Assembly (NCBI GenBank): GCA_963921825.1
Contig: OY997588.1
Location: 14,336,001 to 14,400,000, forward strand
From: Erodium maritimum
Lineage: Eukaryota; Streptophyta; Magnoliopsida; Geraniales; Geraniaceae
Length of the DNA stretch: 64,000 nt
Direction: 5' to 3'
The notes beneath the pieces were generated by a model, which did no database searches, had not been told where the DNA came from, and saw only the letters and a list, made by a program, of their open reading frames with translations. Position 1 is the first letter of the stretch. Every line of letters starts with the position of its first letter. Positions 11,432-22,727 of this stretch are shown piece after piece. The position numbers and the translations under genes are program-made.

Positions 11432-11615
11432 GTTAGTGAGTGGTATTATGGACTTTTTAAGTGTTTTCATCTAAAAATGGATGACAAATTGACGGCATGT
11501 ATCAAAGTGAAAAAAATGCATTCTAGGGTATCGAGGTGCCACTAAAATAGTTAGGGTATTGAGGTGAAAAAAATTAACAGTTAGGGTATTGAGGTGAAAA
11601 TTACCCATTATTTTT

Positions 11616-12030
11616 TTTTGTATTATTGCTTCTAGTTATGGCTAATTACCAATCAATACTCAGTATACAAAGCTCATCAGTTAAATCAAACAGAAAATAA
11701 ACTCTTGAAGTCTTGCCAACGAAAAGAGCCTCTTACCCCCCCCCCCCCCCCCCTTGTTCCACCGTCACAGTTGCTACTTATTCTTTTCCTCACAATGTTT
11801 CATCAACGCTCTTACTTCACTCAAGGATCAAGTCAAGCACTAAGAATGTCGTCATCGATTGCGGTGCAACCATGTACGATTCGGTATAATTTTTCTTCTA
11901 TGGCATTTAGATACATATGATTTGCTTCATTTCGACACTTTTTATATCATTTTATATTTTCCTATAATTTGAGAAAATTTATTATTTGATTATGATTTGA
12001 CCGGTCTGCTTTTTTTGGTTTGCAATAACT
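11616..12030. other. Intergenic with a long C run
   Basis: No gene seen. A run of 17 C's lies at about 11738-11754. The right side ends in TTTGGTTTGCAATAAC just before the T-run that marks the 3' end of the LINE. Confidence 0.4.
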
Positions 12031-12799
12031 TTTTTTATCAGTAAAGACAAATTTAAATGATCTTGCTCTTTGAAGTAAAAAGTAAGGGATGAAGAACAAA
12101 CTAATGAGCATTCCATTTAAGGAACCTCAACCAACACCCCTCAATAAGATGGGGAAAGAATGAGAAGATTATAGTCAAAACCACAAACTGATTACAACAA
12201 GAACTAGTAGAACTATAAGTGAAGAATATATAACCCTATAAGGGGTGAACAAGCAGTAAAACCAAAAAATATTTAAAGTCTCAATACCAGAATTCACCAC
12301 CATGAAGAGCAAGAACAAAACTAAAACAGGTCTAAAAACCCATATGTTTCCACCATTAAGCACAAAGTATCCTTCCAACTACCCGAGACTCTCATTCCCT
12401 AATTGAAACCAATGTTGGGATAACGTCCAACCTCTGCTCGAAAGAACCACGCACCCTCCACTGAGAGTGACGAGGTCTTTAGGTAGCGGGTGGCCAGGTT
12501 CGTTGACGAATGAGCAAAACCAGTAGAGAAAATGACCAGAACCCATAAAACCAAACAAACATAAATCGAGTGGCTTCTGAGGGAGGAGTTGCCCATAAAA
12601 CTCGTCGACAACCAACACCGATTAACCGGTAAGCTTGAACCATCACGTGGCCGAGAAGACTAGAAGACCAAACGAAGAGTTGAAGGAAGGGGGAGGGAGA
12701 AGAAAATCTAAGCAAAGCCAAGGAAGAGAAGAGGAATCAAACCAGAAGGGCCTAAAATTTGGACTGAAGTCCAGATCTAGAGGCGGAGCAGACGAGGGA

Positions 12800-15700
12800 G
12801 AGAGTGCGATGCTTGGATCCATTCCAGGGCCTGCCAGATTGCCATTGCCTCCGAATATTCAGGGTTTAGGGAACCACTCCCACAGCCATTCCTCGCTTCC
12901 CGAACCCCCCCCCCCCCCCCCCCGTTTCCGTACGACATATCCAACTCCATCCAAACTGACCTGAATCTATAAAGGTAGCTCCATCTACATTGATCAAGGA
13001 CCAGTTAGGAGGTGGTGGTTTCTAGCTAGTTTTCCTATGCTGGGGGATAATGGCGGGTTTCGGTCGGCCATTCTGTGCTTTTGACCAGCTATGCTGGTTA
13101 CTGAGGACCGTGGCAACCAGCTCCTGTGTAGTGGAGGTGGCCTGGTCCCAGACCATAGCATTCCTCGCTTTCCATATCTCCCACAAGAAAAGACAAGCTT
13201 TACTCCGGGACAGAGGATCCGCAACAGAAATATGGCAGAAAGCAAATCATGTAGCGAGGACGATAAAGGAACGGGGATTGGTAAACCTGCAATGTCCCAG
13301 ACCGATCTTGCAAATGGGCAATATAGCAGGAGATGGTCTGTAGATTCCTGTGCGGCTTGACACATTTGGCAAGTGTCCGGAATTGGGACAAACTTTGTTT
13401 GGAGATTCACCGCTACCTGTAGGGTACCAGAAATAGATCGCCAGAGGAATACCTTGATGCGGGGTTGAATGTCTTGGTCCCATATTCCTGTCCATACAGT
13501 CGTTCCAGCCGATACGTGCCAACGGCAATTCTCTCTGGATAGCGCCCTGTAACCCTCTTTGACTGAATAATCCCCTCAGATATTAATTTCCAAGACCATC
13601 TATCTGCGTGTCGGGGAAGTGGCGGGGGTACCTGTAGAACATCCTCAACAATGGACGGAGGAAGGTTTTGTTGTAGTTTCTGTACGTCCCATTGATGAGT
13701 AGCAGTGGCTAGGTCCGACACCCTTAGAGCTGGAGTGATACAAGTATGAAGTGGGATGACCGGATTGTTCCCCATGAGCCATGGGGAGCCCTCAACCATA
13801 GTAGAACAGTCGTCCCCAATAGTTCGAATCAATCCCCCTCGGAGCAGTCCCTGGGTTGTACGGAGACCTGTCCAGACCTGATTGGACCCATTCCCTCCTT
13901 CCGCCGAAAGGAAGTCGCTCTTTGGATAATATCTTGCTTTGAGGATACAGGCAACCAAGCAGTCGGGTTGGGATAATAGCTTCCACCCCATTTTTTCCAG
14001 CATTGCAATGTTCATGTCCCTCATGTCCCGGAAGCCCATCCCACTATCCTCTTTCGGCCTGCACAGTTTCGCCCAATCCTGCCAAATAATCGGTTTCGTG
14101 CCTATGGGGTACCCGCCCACCAGTATCGAGCTAATGCGACGTGGATCTTATTGATAGATTCCCTTGGAAACAGGAACACACTCATCGCATAAATCGGCAT
14201 GGCTTGGAGAACTGACTTGATCATCACCTCCTTCCCCCCCCTGCAGACAGCATCTGACCATCCCATGTTCCAATTTTGGTCATGATTCGGTCACACAGAA
14301 ATTGGAGGCTCTAGCCTTTTCATCGGCCCAACATATTGGGAACACCCAGGTACTTAGTCGGACCAGAGATTTCCTGAATCCCTAATATGTCGCAGTAGGC
14401 CGATCTGTTGGCCGGTGTTGTATTAGTGCTGAAGAATATGGACGATTTACCTTTATTGATGACCTGGACCGAGAGGCAGCCAAATGTATGGAGAATTTGG
14501 TTCATCTGGGACGCCTCTTCCCGATCCGCCCTGCAGAAGTATAACAATCATCCGCAAAGAATATGTGGGAGACAAGCGGTGCCCCTCTAGCCACCAAGAC
14601 TCCGTGAATCTTTCCAGCCCTCTCTGCTTGGTTGAGCATCCGGGACAAGCCCTCCATACAGAACAAGAATAGATACGGAGATAAAGGGTCGCCTTGCCTG
14701 ATACCCCGTCCTACTGTGAATGGTGTCGTATGCTTCCCATCAGAGCTCACTGTATATTCTATGGAACGCATGCAAGCTAAAACCATAGCCCGCCACCCCA
14801 TACCGAAACCAAAGGCTCCCATCATAGATAACAGGAAAGACCACTCCACCCTGTCGTAAGCCTTGCTCATATCCAATTTTAGATCCATAAAGCCTCTTTG
14901 CCCTTGTGTTCTGCACCGGAGATTATATATAATCTCATAGGAGATAATGACATCGTCCTGAATGTGTCTGCCTGGCACAAAAGCTCCCTGGTTTGTAGAA
15001 ATAATCGGGTCCAGGAGTGGTTTTATCCGATTCGCCAGAAATTTAGAAAGGATTCTAAATATCACATTACACAAGGCGATCAGCCTCAATTCTGCAATCT
15101 TCTTTGCCCCTGGGATCTTTGGAATCATGATCAGGGTGATTTTGTTAATGTCCTGGTCAATGGTACATGTCATCACTACAGTACGGACAAAGTCTATCAC
15201 CTTTGGAGACACAGTGTCCCAGAAGTGTTGAAAGAATTTCGGATTAAGTCCGTTAGGGCCTGGAGATTTCGACGGTCACATTTGGAATACTGCATGTCGC
15301 ACTTCCGCGTCTGTTACCCTCTTGGTCAGTTGCATATTTTATGCCGAAGTGATCATACACGGGACAGACATGGGGAGATCATAATCAGCAATGTCGCATG
15401 CGGTGAAAATGTTCGCAAAGTATGAGTGTAGTAACTCACTCATTCCCGTATGCCATTGCACTTCCACTCCTGCATCGTTCATCAGAGTCTTCAGTTTGTT
15501 TTTAGACTGTCGCTTCGTAGACGATCTCTGGAAGAACTTCGTATTACAGTCTCCTTCCCCGAGCCAATGTTGTTTTGCTCTCTGACGCCAAAACTGTTCT
15601 TGTGTTGGCAAGGCCTTATTGTACTATTTCTGGATTGCCAAACACCGTTTGATTCCCTGTCTATCAGTTCGACCGTTTAGCTCGGCTAACGTCCTCTGTA

Positions 15701-16643
15701 AACGTCTGATCTGATTAATATTGTCCCGATAGATTGTCTGGCCCCAGTCATCCAGCGAAACCCCGATATCTTTGATGTGATGCTTGATGTGGCGGTTCTC
15801 TGGCTGACCCCATTCAGATTGAACCAGCGTACCGCATTCAGGATGGTCTAGCCACATGTTCTCAAACCGAAACTGGCGAGGTCGGCGTTCCACCGGGTCC
15901 TTCTAGAGCTGGAGCAGGATGGGTTTATGGTCCGATGTTAAGACTCCCAGGTTCTGTAATGACACGTCCCTGAACCGAATACGAGCCTGCGGAGAGATGA
16001 AGGCCCTATCCAGTTGACATTCCACCTGCGTCTCAGGGTACTGACCCCGGGCCCACGTGAACTGATGCCCCTGTAAAGACACATCTTCCACGTCAATATC
16101 AGAGATGGCATGTTGGAAGCCTTGCATAAGGGCTAGAGGGTGCGCCCGACCACCTCGTTTTTCTGAAGGTCGGAGGATACCATTGAAATCCCCCAGTATA
16201 ATCCAATCCACTGGCGCCGAGACTGTGGCCAATTGCCTTATATTGTCCCAAGTCACATGACGGTTCTCCCAGACTGGTTACCCGTATATGCCTGTGAACC
16301 GAAATGGTACCTCTTGTCCAATCTGAATTATCGTATCAATATGAGTTTGCTGCGTTGACAAGACCGTAACCGTACATTTTTCAGCCCATAACATCATGAT
16401 CCCCCCTTTATTCGACATGGGACGAAGACCCGGGATGGCCTGTGGGATGATACCCGGTATACCTGTACCACCATGAAATCCTAATGTTCTGCGCAGAATA
16501 GCGAGGCGGGACCTCGAATTACGGGAATCCACATGTCGGGTTTCAGTCAAAAACAAAAATGTTGGGTCTGTACGGCCTACCAGATCCTTCAACTAACGCC
16601 GGTTATGATCTGTTCTCAGCCCCCGACAATTCCAAGCCAACAT
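12800..16643 (-). pseudogene. LINE ORF2 (EN-RT-RNase H) pseudogene
   Basis: ORF2 starts at an ATG near 16643 with MLAWNCRGLRTDHNRR, the conserved endonuclease opening. Downstream are TETRHVDSRNSRSRL, VDWIILGDFNGILRP, QLDRAFISPQARIRF and LTSDHKPILLQL (endonuclease), then SKFLANRIKPLL, NQGAFVPGRHIQDDVI, DMSKAYDRVEWSF, GIRQGDPLSPYLF and FFADD (reverse transcriptase; FADD near 14550). zf-RVT motifs follow: WQDWAKLCRPKEDSGMGFRD, then CQMCQAAQESTDHLLLYCPF at about 13360-13300. RNase H is suggested by INVDGA at about 12985 and NPEYSEAMAIWQALEW at about 12870. Stops and shifts interrupt it at least six times, so it is dead. It would nick target DNA and copy its RNA in an intact element. Confidence 0.8.
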
Positions 16644-16799
16644 AGTCGGTATTGCAAAAGATAAACAGGAACCCTAGAACAAAGAGTAGGAACGATAGTA
16701 CCTGTCGTCGTCACGGGCGATGGAGGAAGCACGGTAGTCTAAACCGGAGTCGTCCAGTGTCCCGTTAACCGGCTTCTTCCCCGACTTCACTAATAACGG

Positions 16800-17130
16800 G
16801 AGATCGGGAGCCGAGGGAGACGAGGAGTAGCAGCAACGATAAAAGAGCAGCGGCGGGTTCTGTGGCAGCGAAACGAGGATAAAGCGGAGTGGAGTGGGGG
16901 CGGCGAGGTCGCCGGGGGCAGAGGAGGTGGCGGTGATCGCCGGCGGCGGAGAGCAAGCGACGTGAGATCGTGGATCGAGGGAGACGATGAGTAGCAGCAA
17001 CGAGAAAAGGGCAGAGGCGGGTTCTGTGTCAGCGATGCGAGAATAAAGAGGATTGGAGTGGGGGCGGCGAGGTCGCCGGAGGCAGAGGAGGTGGCGGTGA
17101 TCGTCGGCGGCGGAGATCGTGGCGACGATA
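16800..17130. repeat. 164-bp tandem duplication in the LINE 5' region
   Basis: CGAGGGAGACG at 16812 recurs at 16976, an offset of 164 bp, and the following text (AGTAGCAGCAACGA, GCGGGTTCTGTG, GTGGGGGCGGCGAGGTCGCC, AGGAGGTGGCGGTGATCG) is repeated in the same order. The second unit ends near 17130. Confidence 0.8.
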
Positions 17131-17140
17131 AACCCTAAGT

Positions 17141-17879
17141 AGGGTGGGTCAGGAACCTCTCTTGGAGGTGTATGAAGAGCGGTTGTTAGATAGATTTACT
17201 ATAGTTAAATGGGATGGACTGGGTCAATTTTCAAATTCTTAGTGTTATGCAACATTTTGGATATTGGTATGGTTTCTTGGCAACCTGATAATGATACGTT
17301 ATCATGTCATAGTAATATCTACATCCGAAAAGAAGGCGAGTGTTGTGTATTTAAACACGGAGACTCGGTCTCTAACCTTTCCCCAGTTGCGATTTTAGGT
17401 GTCAATTTTCGATATAGACAATTAAGCCTCGACCTTCGACATCGAAAGCTCAGTCTTGACATCGAAGGGAACCTTCAACGTCGACGATCGGGCACCGCAA
17501 GCCTCTCACTAAATCCTCACCCTGCATAACATGTGGTTATTTCGTTCATAAAAGCCAATGGTCCGAATTCTATAAAAAAATAGCACATTGAAAATATCAA
17601 TAAAATAAAGAAAAAATAATATTTTTGTTCTTCCTTGAAATACCTTATTATGTTCTCACACCCTTACTCTTCTCTCTCAAGCTCAAAATATTTCTCAAAT
17701 GAAATCTTCTCTCACCCAAATTTAAGGAAATATATTTTCATCCAAACCAACGATTTGGGACAAATGATGGACGATTGGAATAAAAAATATGAAGCGGCGG
17801 AGGAGAAAAAATTTGAAGAATTGAAGGAAAGGTTAACTAGTGGAGAAGCATTTTAGATACCTTATCTGAGTTCCTGTAG
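17141..17879. other. Intergenic; possible transposon edge
   Basis: No gene is supported. A short plus-strand frame at 17760-17856 (MMDDWNKKYEAAEEKKFEEL...) is charged and could be the N-terminal part of the Harbinger fragment that follows. Confidence 0.35.
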
Positions 17880-18390
17880 ATGGTCATGAACGACTCATGA
17901 TGTGGAGAAGAGTCGTTTTAACTTTAGCTTCAGATGGGACGATATCGTTTTCTTCGCGTTATGGACGCTATACTTCGTTCAAAAGACCAATGCTCAAGGA
18001 GTGTTAAGGTAAAGTTCACACAAGAAATGCATAATTGTATTGAGAATGCTAGATTATGGTTGTTTTGTGGATTCGCTAGATAAAACAACGTGAATAAATG
18101 CGACAACTATCATGGAATGCCTACGAAAGTTTTGCAAATGTGTGATCTCTATATTCGGAAAAAAAGAAGTATATGAGGCGATTAATTTGAAAGACATGAG
18201 ACGCTTATTGTGGGCAGTAAGTGATGGGCCTTCCGAGGCATGATTGGAAGTCTGAATTGCATGCATTGACGTTAAAAGAATTGTCCCACCATATGTAAAG
18301 GACAATTCACACGGGAAGATCAGTGTTTCCCAATAATCATGCTCGAAACAATAGCCTCTCATGACCTCTGAATATTGCATGCCTTATATG
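17880..18390 (+). mobile_element. PIF/Harbinger transposase fragment
   Basis: Plus-strand frames match the N-terminal half of Harbinger nuclease: RWDDIVFFALWTLYFVQKTN, HKKCIIVLRMLDYGCFVDSL, ATTIMECLRKFCKCVISIFG, EAINLKDMRRLL, and then the GFPGMIGSLNCMHW-like segment at about 18218-18262 in another frame. These correspond to the stretch that precedes the region preserved in the element at 5183-6617. TIRs and TSD were not found. Frame changes make it non-functional. Confidence 0.65.
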
Positions 18391-19633
18391 ATATTTGTTA
18401 GAAGTTAGAAGTATTATACAATTTTCTGTTCCTGTATAAATTAGTTAAATTAGAATATTTTCTGATTGGGTAGGTTTCTCCCTTATATAAATTGATCTCC
18501 CCCTGTGAACCCAGAACCTTGTATTATGGGAGTTTAGTACTCATGAACAAGGAAGGGTAAGAAGTCATGGAAGAACACAAACAAGCAAGCTTCAGAATAA
18601 AAAAGTGTAGAGAAATACAATACCAAATTGTGATTACAAATGACGTTCTTTAAGGTTTGAATCTCCTTTTATCCTACCTCTCAACTCTCCTCTCTTTTAA
18701 GCTCTTCAAAATACAAGTTAGCCCTATTCTAAGACTGAAAGTTGAGTTAAAAAGGGCAAATTCCAAGTTTGAAATGAAATAGAGAAGACAACATGTGCGT
18801 GCGTCACGGGCAGGGTGTCGGCTCCGCATACGGTCCGTCACGGCTCCGGCACTCTGCTTGCATGCGAACAGCAAGGTTTTGGCTCAGATCGCTACAGTGC
18901 TCACGGTTTTGATGCCGACTTCGGGTGCAAGTCCGTTACGGGCTCCTTTCCGGCTCCGGGTCTTGGTCAGTGATGGAACAGTGCTGTAAAAAGAGTCCTT
19001 TTGCGGATTTTCGCTCCTATTTCTCTCCAAGACCTGATAACCATAAGACATATTAGAAACATGTGAAATACTGGAGAGTGAGATCTAAACGGGCTAATAT
19101 TACTCATAAAAACCCCCTAAATATAGCATTTTCTGTGCTAAGATGCGACCAAGTAACTTTGTTTTTGCATTTGGATTCATCACAGTTGACGTGAACCGAG
19201 GGGTTCCTGGCTAATCATGCCTTAAATTTGCCTGGCTAGAGCTTTCCTGTTCAAAACGATAGATGATAAGAGCAACGTGGGATTGTGATTCACCTGGTAT
19301 GGTTGAATTCTGTGTCTGTTTGTTCATTGTCCAACGTTGTATGTTTGAATGACTGGATTTCTAGAGGATCTTGGTATTGATTTTCTCCTTGTTCCGCATC
19401 AAAGGATATGCCAATTGTTGCAACGATAATTGATCCATTCTTGTCCTGATTGTGAATCTATAGGAGAGAAGAATCGTCTCACTCTCTCCACAACATCAAT
19501 GCCCCAACAACGCTAAAAATAACAGTTTTAGTAATTATAATAGTTTGGGTAATAATACAATTCCAATTGTGTTGGTCTTTCTTTACGTAATGTTACCAGG
19601 GAGATGACTTTGTATGGTCCTTTGTCGTTGCAG
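18391..19633. other. Intergenic, no gene supported
   Basis: 18398-18540 begins TGTTAGAAGTTAGAAG and includes CTTATATAAATTG, which resembles a copia-type LTR with a TATA box, but I could not find the other end or a TSD. 18780-18990 is GC-richer and without a recognisable protein. Confidence 0.35.
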
Positions 19634-19866
19634 GTTGGTCTTGTTTCAGATTATGACTTGTTGGCTCTGGACAGTGGACTTTATATCGGGTAAGTTAACA
19701 TGGTCAAACTATTTTTTTTTCCTTTCTGCGGGATATAGCTATCCATTTAAATCCACTTGTAAAGGTCACTCATTTCTCTCTTAGTGACATGAAGTGTTTC
19801 TATATTTCATCTAGGTGTGGTGCAAGAAGTGATACTAGCATATTTCCTGAAGTTGGCAGCATCTGA
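19634..19866 (+). pseudogene. CBSX-like gene fragment (two exons of a CBS-domain protein)
   Basis: Exon A, 19634-19689, follows a GTTGCAG acceptor and reads VGLVSDYDLLALDSGLYI, close to the VGVVSDYDLLALDS segment of plant CBSX1/CBSX2, chloroplast CBS-domain proteins that modulate thioredoxins. It ends at a GG|GTAAGT donor. Exon B, 19815-19866, follows a CATCTAG acceptor and reads CGARSDTSIFPEVGSI then TGA, matching the SISG...MFPEV region of the family. The phase across the intron is consistent. The rest of the protein (transit peptide, second CBS half) is absent on either side, so this looks like a captured or decayed gene fragment. Confidence 0.65.
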
Positions 19867-19970
19867 AAATTATGTTAGATTCATATCTCTTGGATGAATT
19901 CAACACAAAATGACCGTCAAAGCTGTTTCATTTCAATTTCTTCTCACACCCCATTACCAGATACATTCAT

Positions 19971-20445
19971 TTTTTTATAAGCTAATTTTTTTATTAAGCA
20001 AATGTTCTACAAGAGAGTAGAACGAAATAAGGAAGCGGTCCTCAAAAAAAGGACCTTTTCCTCATACCAGTACAGCTATAAGAGCAAAACAGATAGCAAA
20101 ACAAACTCAAGCAAGACAAAAAAACAAAAGAAGCCGCTCAATTGCCGCCTACCTTACTTGCGTCCTACCTGAGTTCAAGCACAGAAAACGGTTGGAAACC
20201 AAAATAGGGGTTACAACTTTTCCTGGAGACGCATCAGGGAAAACCTCATCCTCACTATCCTTGACGTTCTCCTCAAGACGCAACGCAACGTCTAAAGAAT
20301 GTTCAGGCACCAAATGGAAAGCCTTTTTACCAATTTTCGTGCTAAAACTCCAGTCACCCAAGCTATCCTTTTTGGCAATATCAATAATACAGCTTCTCAA
20401 ATTGCCTCCTCTATCAACAGATTTTTTAGCTCTTGTCTGATAGAA
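19971..20445 (-). mobile_element. Retroposed insertion with 15-bp target duplication
   Basis: Flanks are ACCAGATACATTCAT (19956-19970) and ACCAGATACACTCAT (20446-20460), 14 of 15 identical. The left TSD is followed by TTTTTTATAAGC, i.e. an A-tail on the minus strand. So a minus-strand transcript was retroposed here, probably by LINE machinery and truncated at its 5' end. An open minus-strand frame from inside the right TSD to about 20149 (FYQTRAKKSVDRGGNLRSCI...) shows no domain that I recognise; it could be LINE ORF1 or a host mRNA. Confidence 0.75.
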
Positions 20446-20460
20446 ACCAGATACACTCAT

Positions 20461-22253
20461 ACACACACATAACTATACCAATATACATGTTTATATATTG
20501 GTCTTCCATACCTATATAGATGTGTAATAAAGGTTGAATTATCTGCTTCCTGGGGTTGTTAAAAAAAACGTGTTCCTTTTATGAACTTTGTAGTACAAAA
20601 GAATGAAATACATAAGTTGCTACGGTAGAAATACATAGATGTCATGTGGGTGTTGTGGTTAGGCTTTCTCGTGCAATTAAACCATGGGTAGGACTCTGAT
20701 ATAGAGGCAAAGTTATAGGTGTAGACAGTCCTGTAAGCAACTGTTGATGCAATGGTTGGTGAACTCATATTGATTTGGGTTTGGTCCTTTTTCCTGCCAC
20801 ACCAGCTTAAGTTTTAACTAACTGGTTGAAATTTGCTGCTTTGAAACTTTGGATCCTCATTTATGCCCAAATTTATTTCCCTGCTCTATCTCCTGATGCC
20901 TACTACGACTACTGCCATGTCTTCCAAATTAATATATATCTTACCTTGAATTAATTTTATGTATAATCCAATCCAATCCCAGTGATTTTGTCATTTTAAA
21001 AATGTGTGGTAATAAAGCATATATAGAGAGAGACAAATTTGAGGAATTGGAAAGTTGTGGAAATAATTTTGGCTGTTTTTGCATGTAATTTCCACCAATA
21101 AGCTATGGGTTTGATCACAGTTACCTATATCATCACCGTCAAGTGTAGGTGTAGACACTAGGCAATGGCCAATAAATAGGGTCCTTGAATACATATAAAA
21201 ATGAGAAACAACCACTCTCCGCTAATGGTGGGTGAGCCCTTGTCTTTTACTGGAAATTTTGGCATTCAAGTTGTTTACCGGACAACAGCTCAGAAACTCC
21301 CTTTGCCATTGGATCTCCTTTTTTGCACTAAATATAAATAAATACAAAAACCCTTTTTTGCTCTCTTATTTTCAGTAATACAACCAGATACTACGTTCCG
21401 TTCTGATTCTTCTAAATCAATTATAGGTATTGGTTTTGCTACACTATCATCATCACTGTCACCGACGTCTAAGGTATCATCACAAACGAAAGCGGACAAT
21501 AAATACTATAGAGACACGAAACGAAGAAAACAATAAACATGGGACCTAGGATGATAAATATTCAATTGATAGGGGCGTTTGTTTTTAGGACAAGTTGGGG
21601 AGAACCGACCATCAATGACCGGTCATGGTCGAGCACATCCTCGTCGGTCGGAGGAGCCACAAGTCACTCTGTGTGTTTAGTGTTGATTTGTCCACAAAAA
21701 TAAAAAGATCACAACTCAATCTCATAATTAAGTCATGACGATTCACACACCACCACCTTTGGGTTTGGCTTTGGTAGGCTAATAGTACAAGTAGTTATGT
21801 CTTTTGTAACTTTAGTGGTTCGCATGCTTATTCCACATAACTGCTGCCGGAGATATGGCCCTCCTTGTCCCTTCATATTTTCACACTCACTCTCTAACTC
21901 GCTTTTAACTTTCAAATTAAGACATCACTAATTATTGGATACAATGAATGAATGAGAGATTAACAGCAAAAGAACGAAGAAAGCTGGGATGGAAAAAGAG
22001 ATTTTGATTGCTTGCTTGGTGCTGAAAGCTAATGTACAGCTACTTTAATTACTACTACAAGTAGTTCAATTTTTTTTTACAAAAGGGCCAAAATTTCTTT
22101 TAACCGCAAAAGATAAAAGGAAACTAAAAAGATAAGGATACCTAATTGGCAATCATTTTTTCTTATCGGCCTCCCCCGGCGCACCTTAGCAAAACGCCGT
22201 CGCGGAAACAGAACTCGAAAGGTCTCTGCTTTGCTTTGTCTTTGTCTCTCTAG
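20461..22253. other. Intergenic; two orphan exon-like frames
   Basis: Minus-strand frames at 21360-21499 (AFVCDDTLDVGDSDDDSVAK..., acidic, then ERNVVSGCITENKRAKKG) and 21733-21915 (KSELESECENMKGQGGPYLR...) have coding-like composition but no family match and no proven joins. 20461-21290 and 21916-22253 show nothing I can support. The last 250 bp would hold the 3' UTR of the gene at 22254. Confidence 0.3.
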
Positions 22254-22727
22254 CTAATCCCTCTCCCACTCGTCGCCGGACGACTCCGGGTCCGGCACCT
22301 TATTCAAATCCACCCGCTCCAAAAACCCAGCACAGGACTTCAACTGATCGGCGGCTCCAGGCGAAACGTGGTGGTGGTGGTGCAGGGAAGTTTCGAGAGC
22401 GTCGACTCTGGCGCCGACCTCGGTGGCCTTCTTCCTGATAGAGGCGGCGGACAGATCGGCGGCGCCGCACTCCCCGGCGAGAAGGTCGGGGAAATTGAGC
22501 CTGGCGGAGGGGCCCCTGAGGTAGAAAACGGCGGTGTCGTAGGCCCGGGCGGCGGCGACGGGAGAGGAGTAGGATCCGAGCCAAATCCGGGAGCGCTTGT
22601 TGGGTTCTCGAATCTCGGCGACCCACTTGCCCCACTTCCTCATCCTTATCCCCTTATACCTCTTGTCGCTCTCCTTGTGATTGACCCTCTTCCTCGCCTC
22701 TCCTCCTCCTCCTGCTTCCATCTCCAT
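22254..22727 (-). CDS. AP2/ERF repressor, DREB A-5 (DEAR-like)
   Basis: This encodes a 157-aa nuclear transcription factor. The AP2 DNA-binding domain spans about residues 23-82: [19 protein letters not shown], then [39 protein letters not shown]. Val14 and Glu19 of the domain are the DREB-type residues. The C-terminus has an EAR repression motif, [12 protein letters not shown]2 plus DLNxxP and the short length fit Arabidopsis DEAR1/CEJ1-type proteins, which repress DREB-responsive genes in cold and defence responses. The start is the ATG at 22725-22727; the frame stays open upstream to a GTG at 22751 but has no ATG there. A second ATG lies two codons in. It is intronless, as usual for the group. 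A polyhistidine run (HHHHH) sits before the EAR motif. Confidence 0.9.
   Translation of the reverse strand: MEMEAGGGGEARKRVNHKESDKRYKGIRMRKWGKWVAEIREPNKRSRIWLGSYSSPVAAARAYDTAVFYLRGPSARLNFPDLLAGECGAADLSAASIRKKATEVGARVDALETSLHHHHHVSPGAADQLKSCAGFLERVDLNKVPDPESSGDEWERD

Larger units (their letters stand above)
8083..11606. mobile_element. Mutator-type MITE split by a solo LTR
   Basis: Terminal inverted repeats start GGGTAATTTTCACCTCAATA at 8083 and end with the complement at 11606; similarity runs for over 100 bp on each side. The flanks are a perfect 9-bp duplication, ATTATTTTT (8074-8082 and 11607-11615), the hallmark length of Mutator-like elements. Without the inserted LTR and its 5-bp TSD the element is about 430 bp and non-coding. 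The arms contain repeats of a CACCTCAATACCCTA motif. Confidence 0.85.
12031..17140 (-). mobile_element. L1-type LINE, nearly complete but broken, no recognisable ORF1
   Basis: The minus strand reads, in order: GC-rich 5' region (17140-16680), endonuclease (16643-15900), reverse transcriptase (about 15600-14320), zf-RVT region (14120-13250) and an RNase H remnant (13000-12800), then a T-rich 3' region ending in CTGATAAAAAAAG at 12031, the A-tail type of plant L1. Multiple frame changes and stops break ORF2. ORF1 is not seen: only about 500 bp of repeated GC-rich leader precedes the endonuclease. I did not find a convincing TSD, so the outer ends are approximate. A C-run at 12905-12923 lies within the RNase H remnant. 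Confidence 0.75.

Noticed and set aside
18398-18700. Possible copia-type LTR starting TGTTAGAAG with a TATA-like box
   Set aside because: No matching right end, second LTR, PBS or TSD could be found.
21290-21915. Two minus-strand exon-like frames
   Set aside because: Coding-like composition but no phase-matched partners and no recognised family, so not called as a gene.
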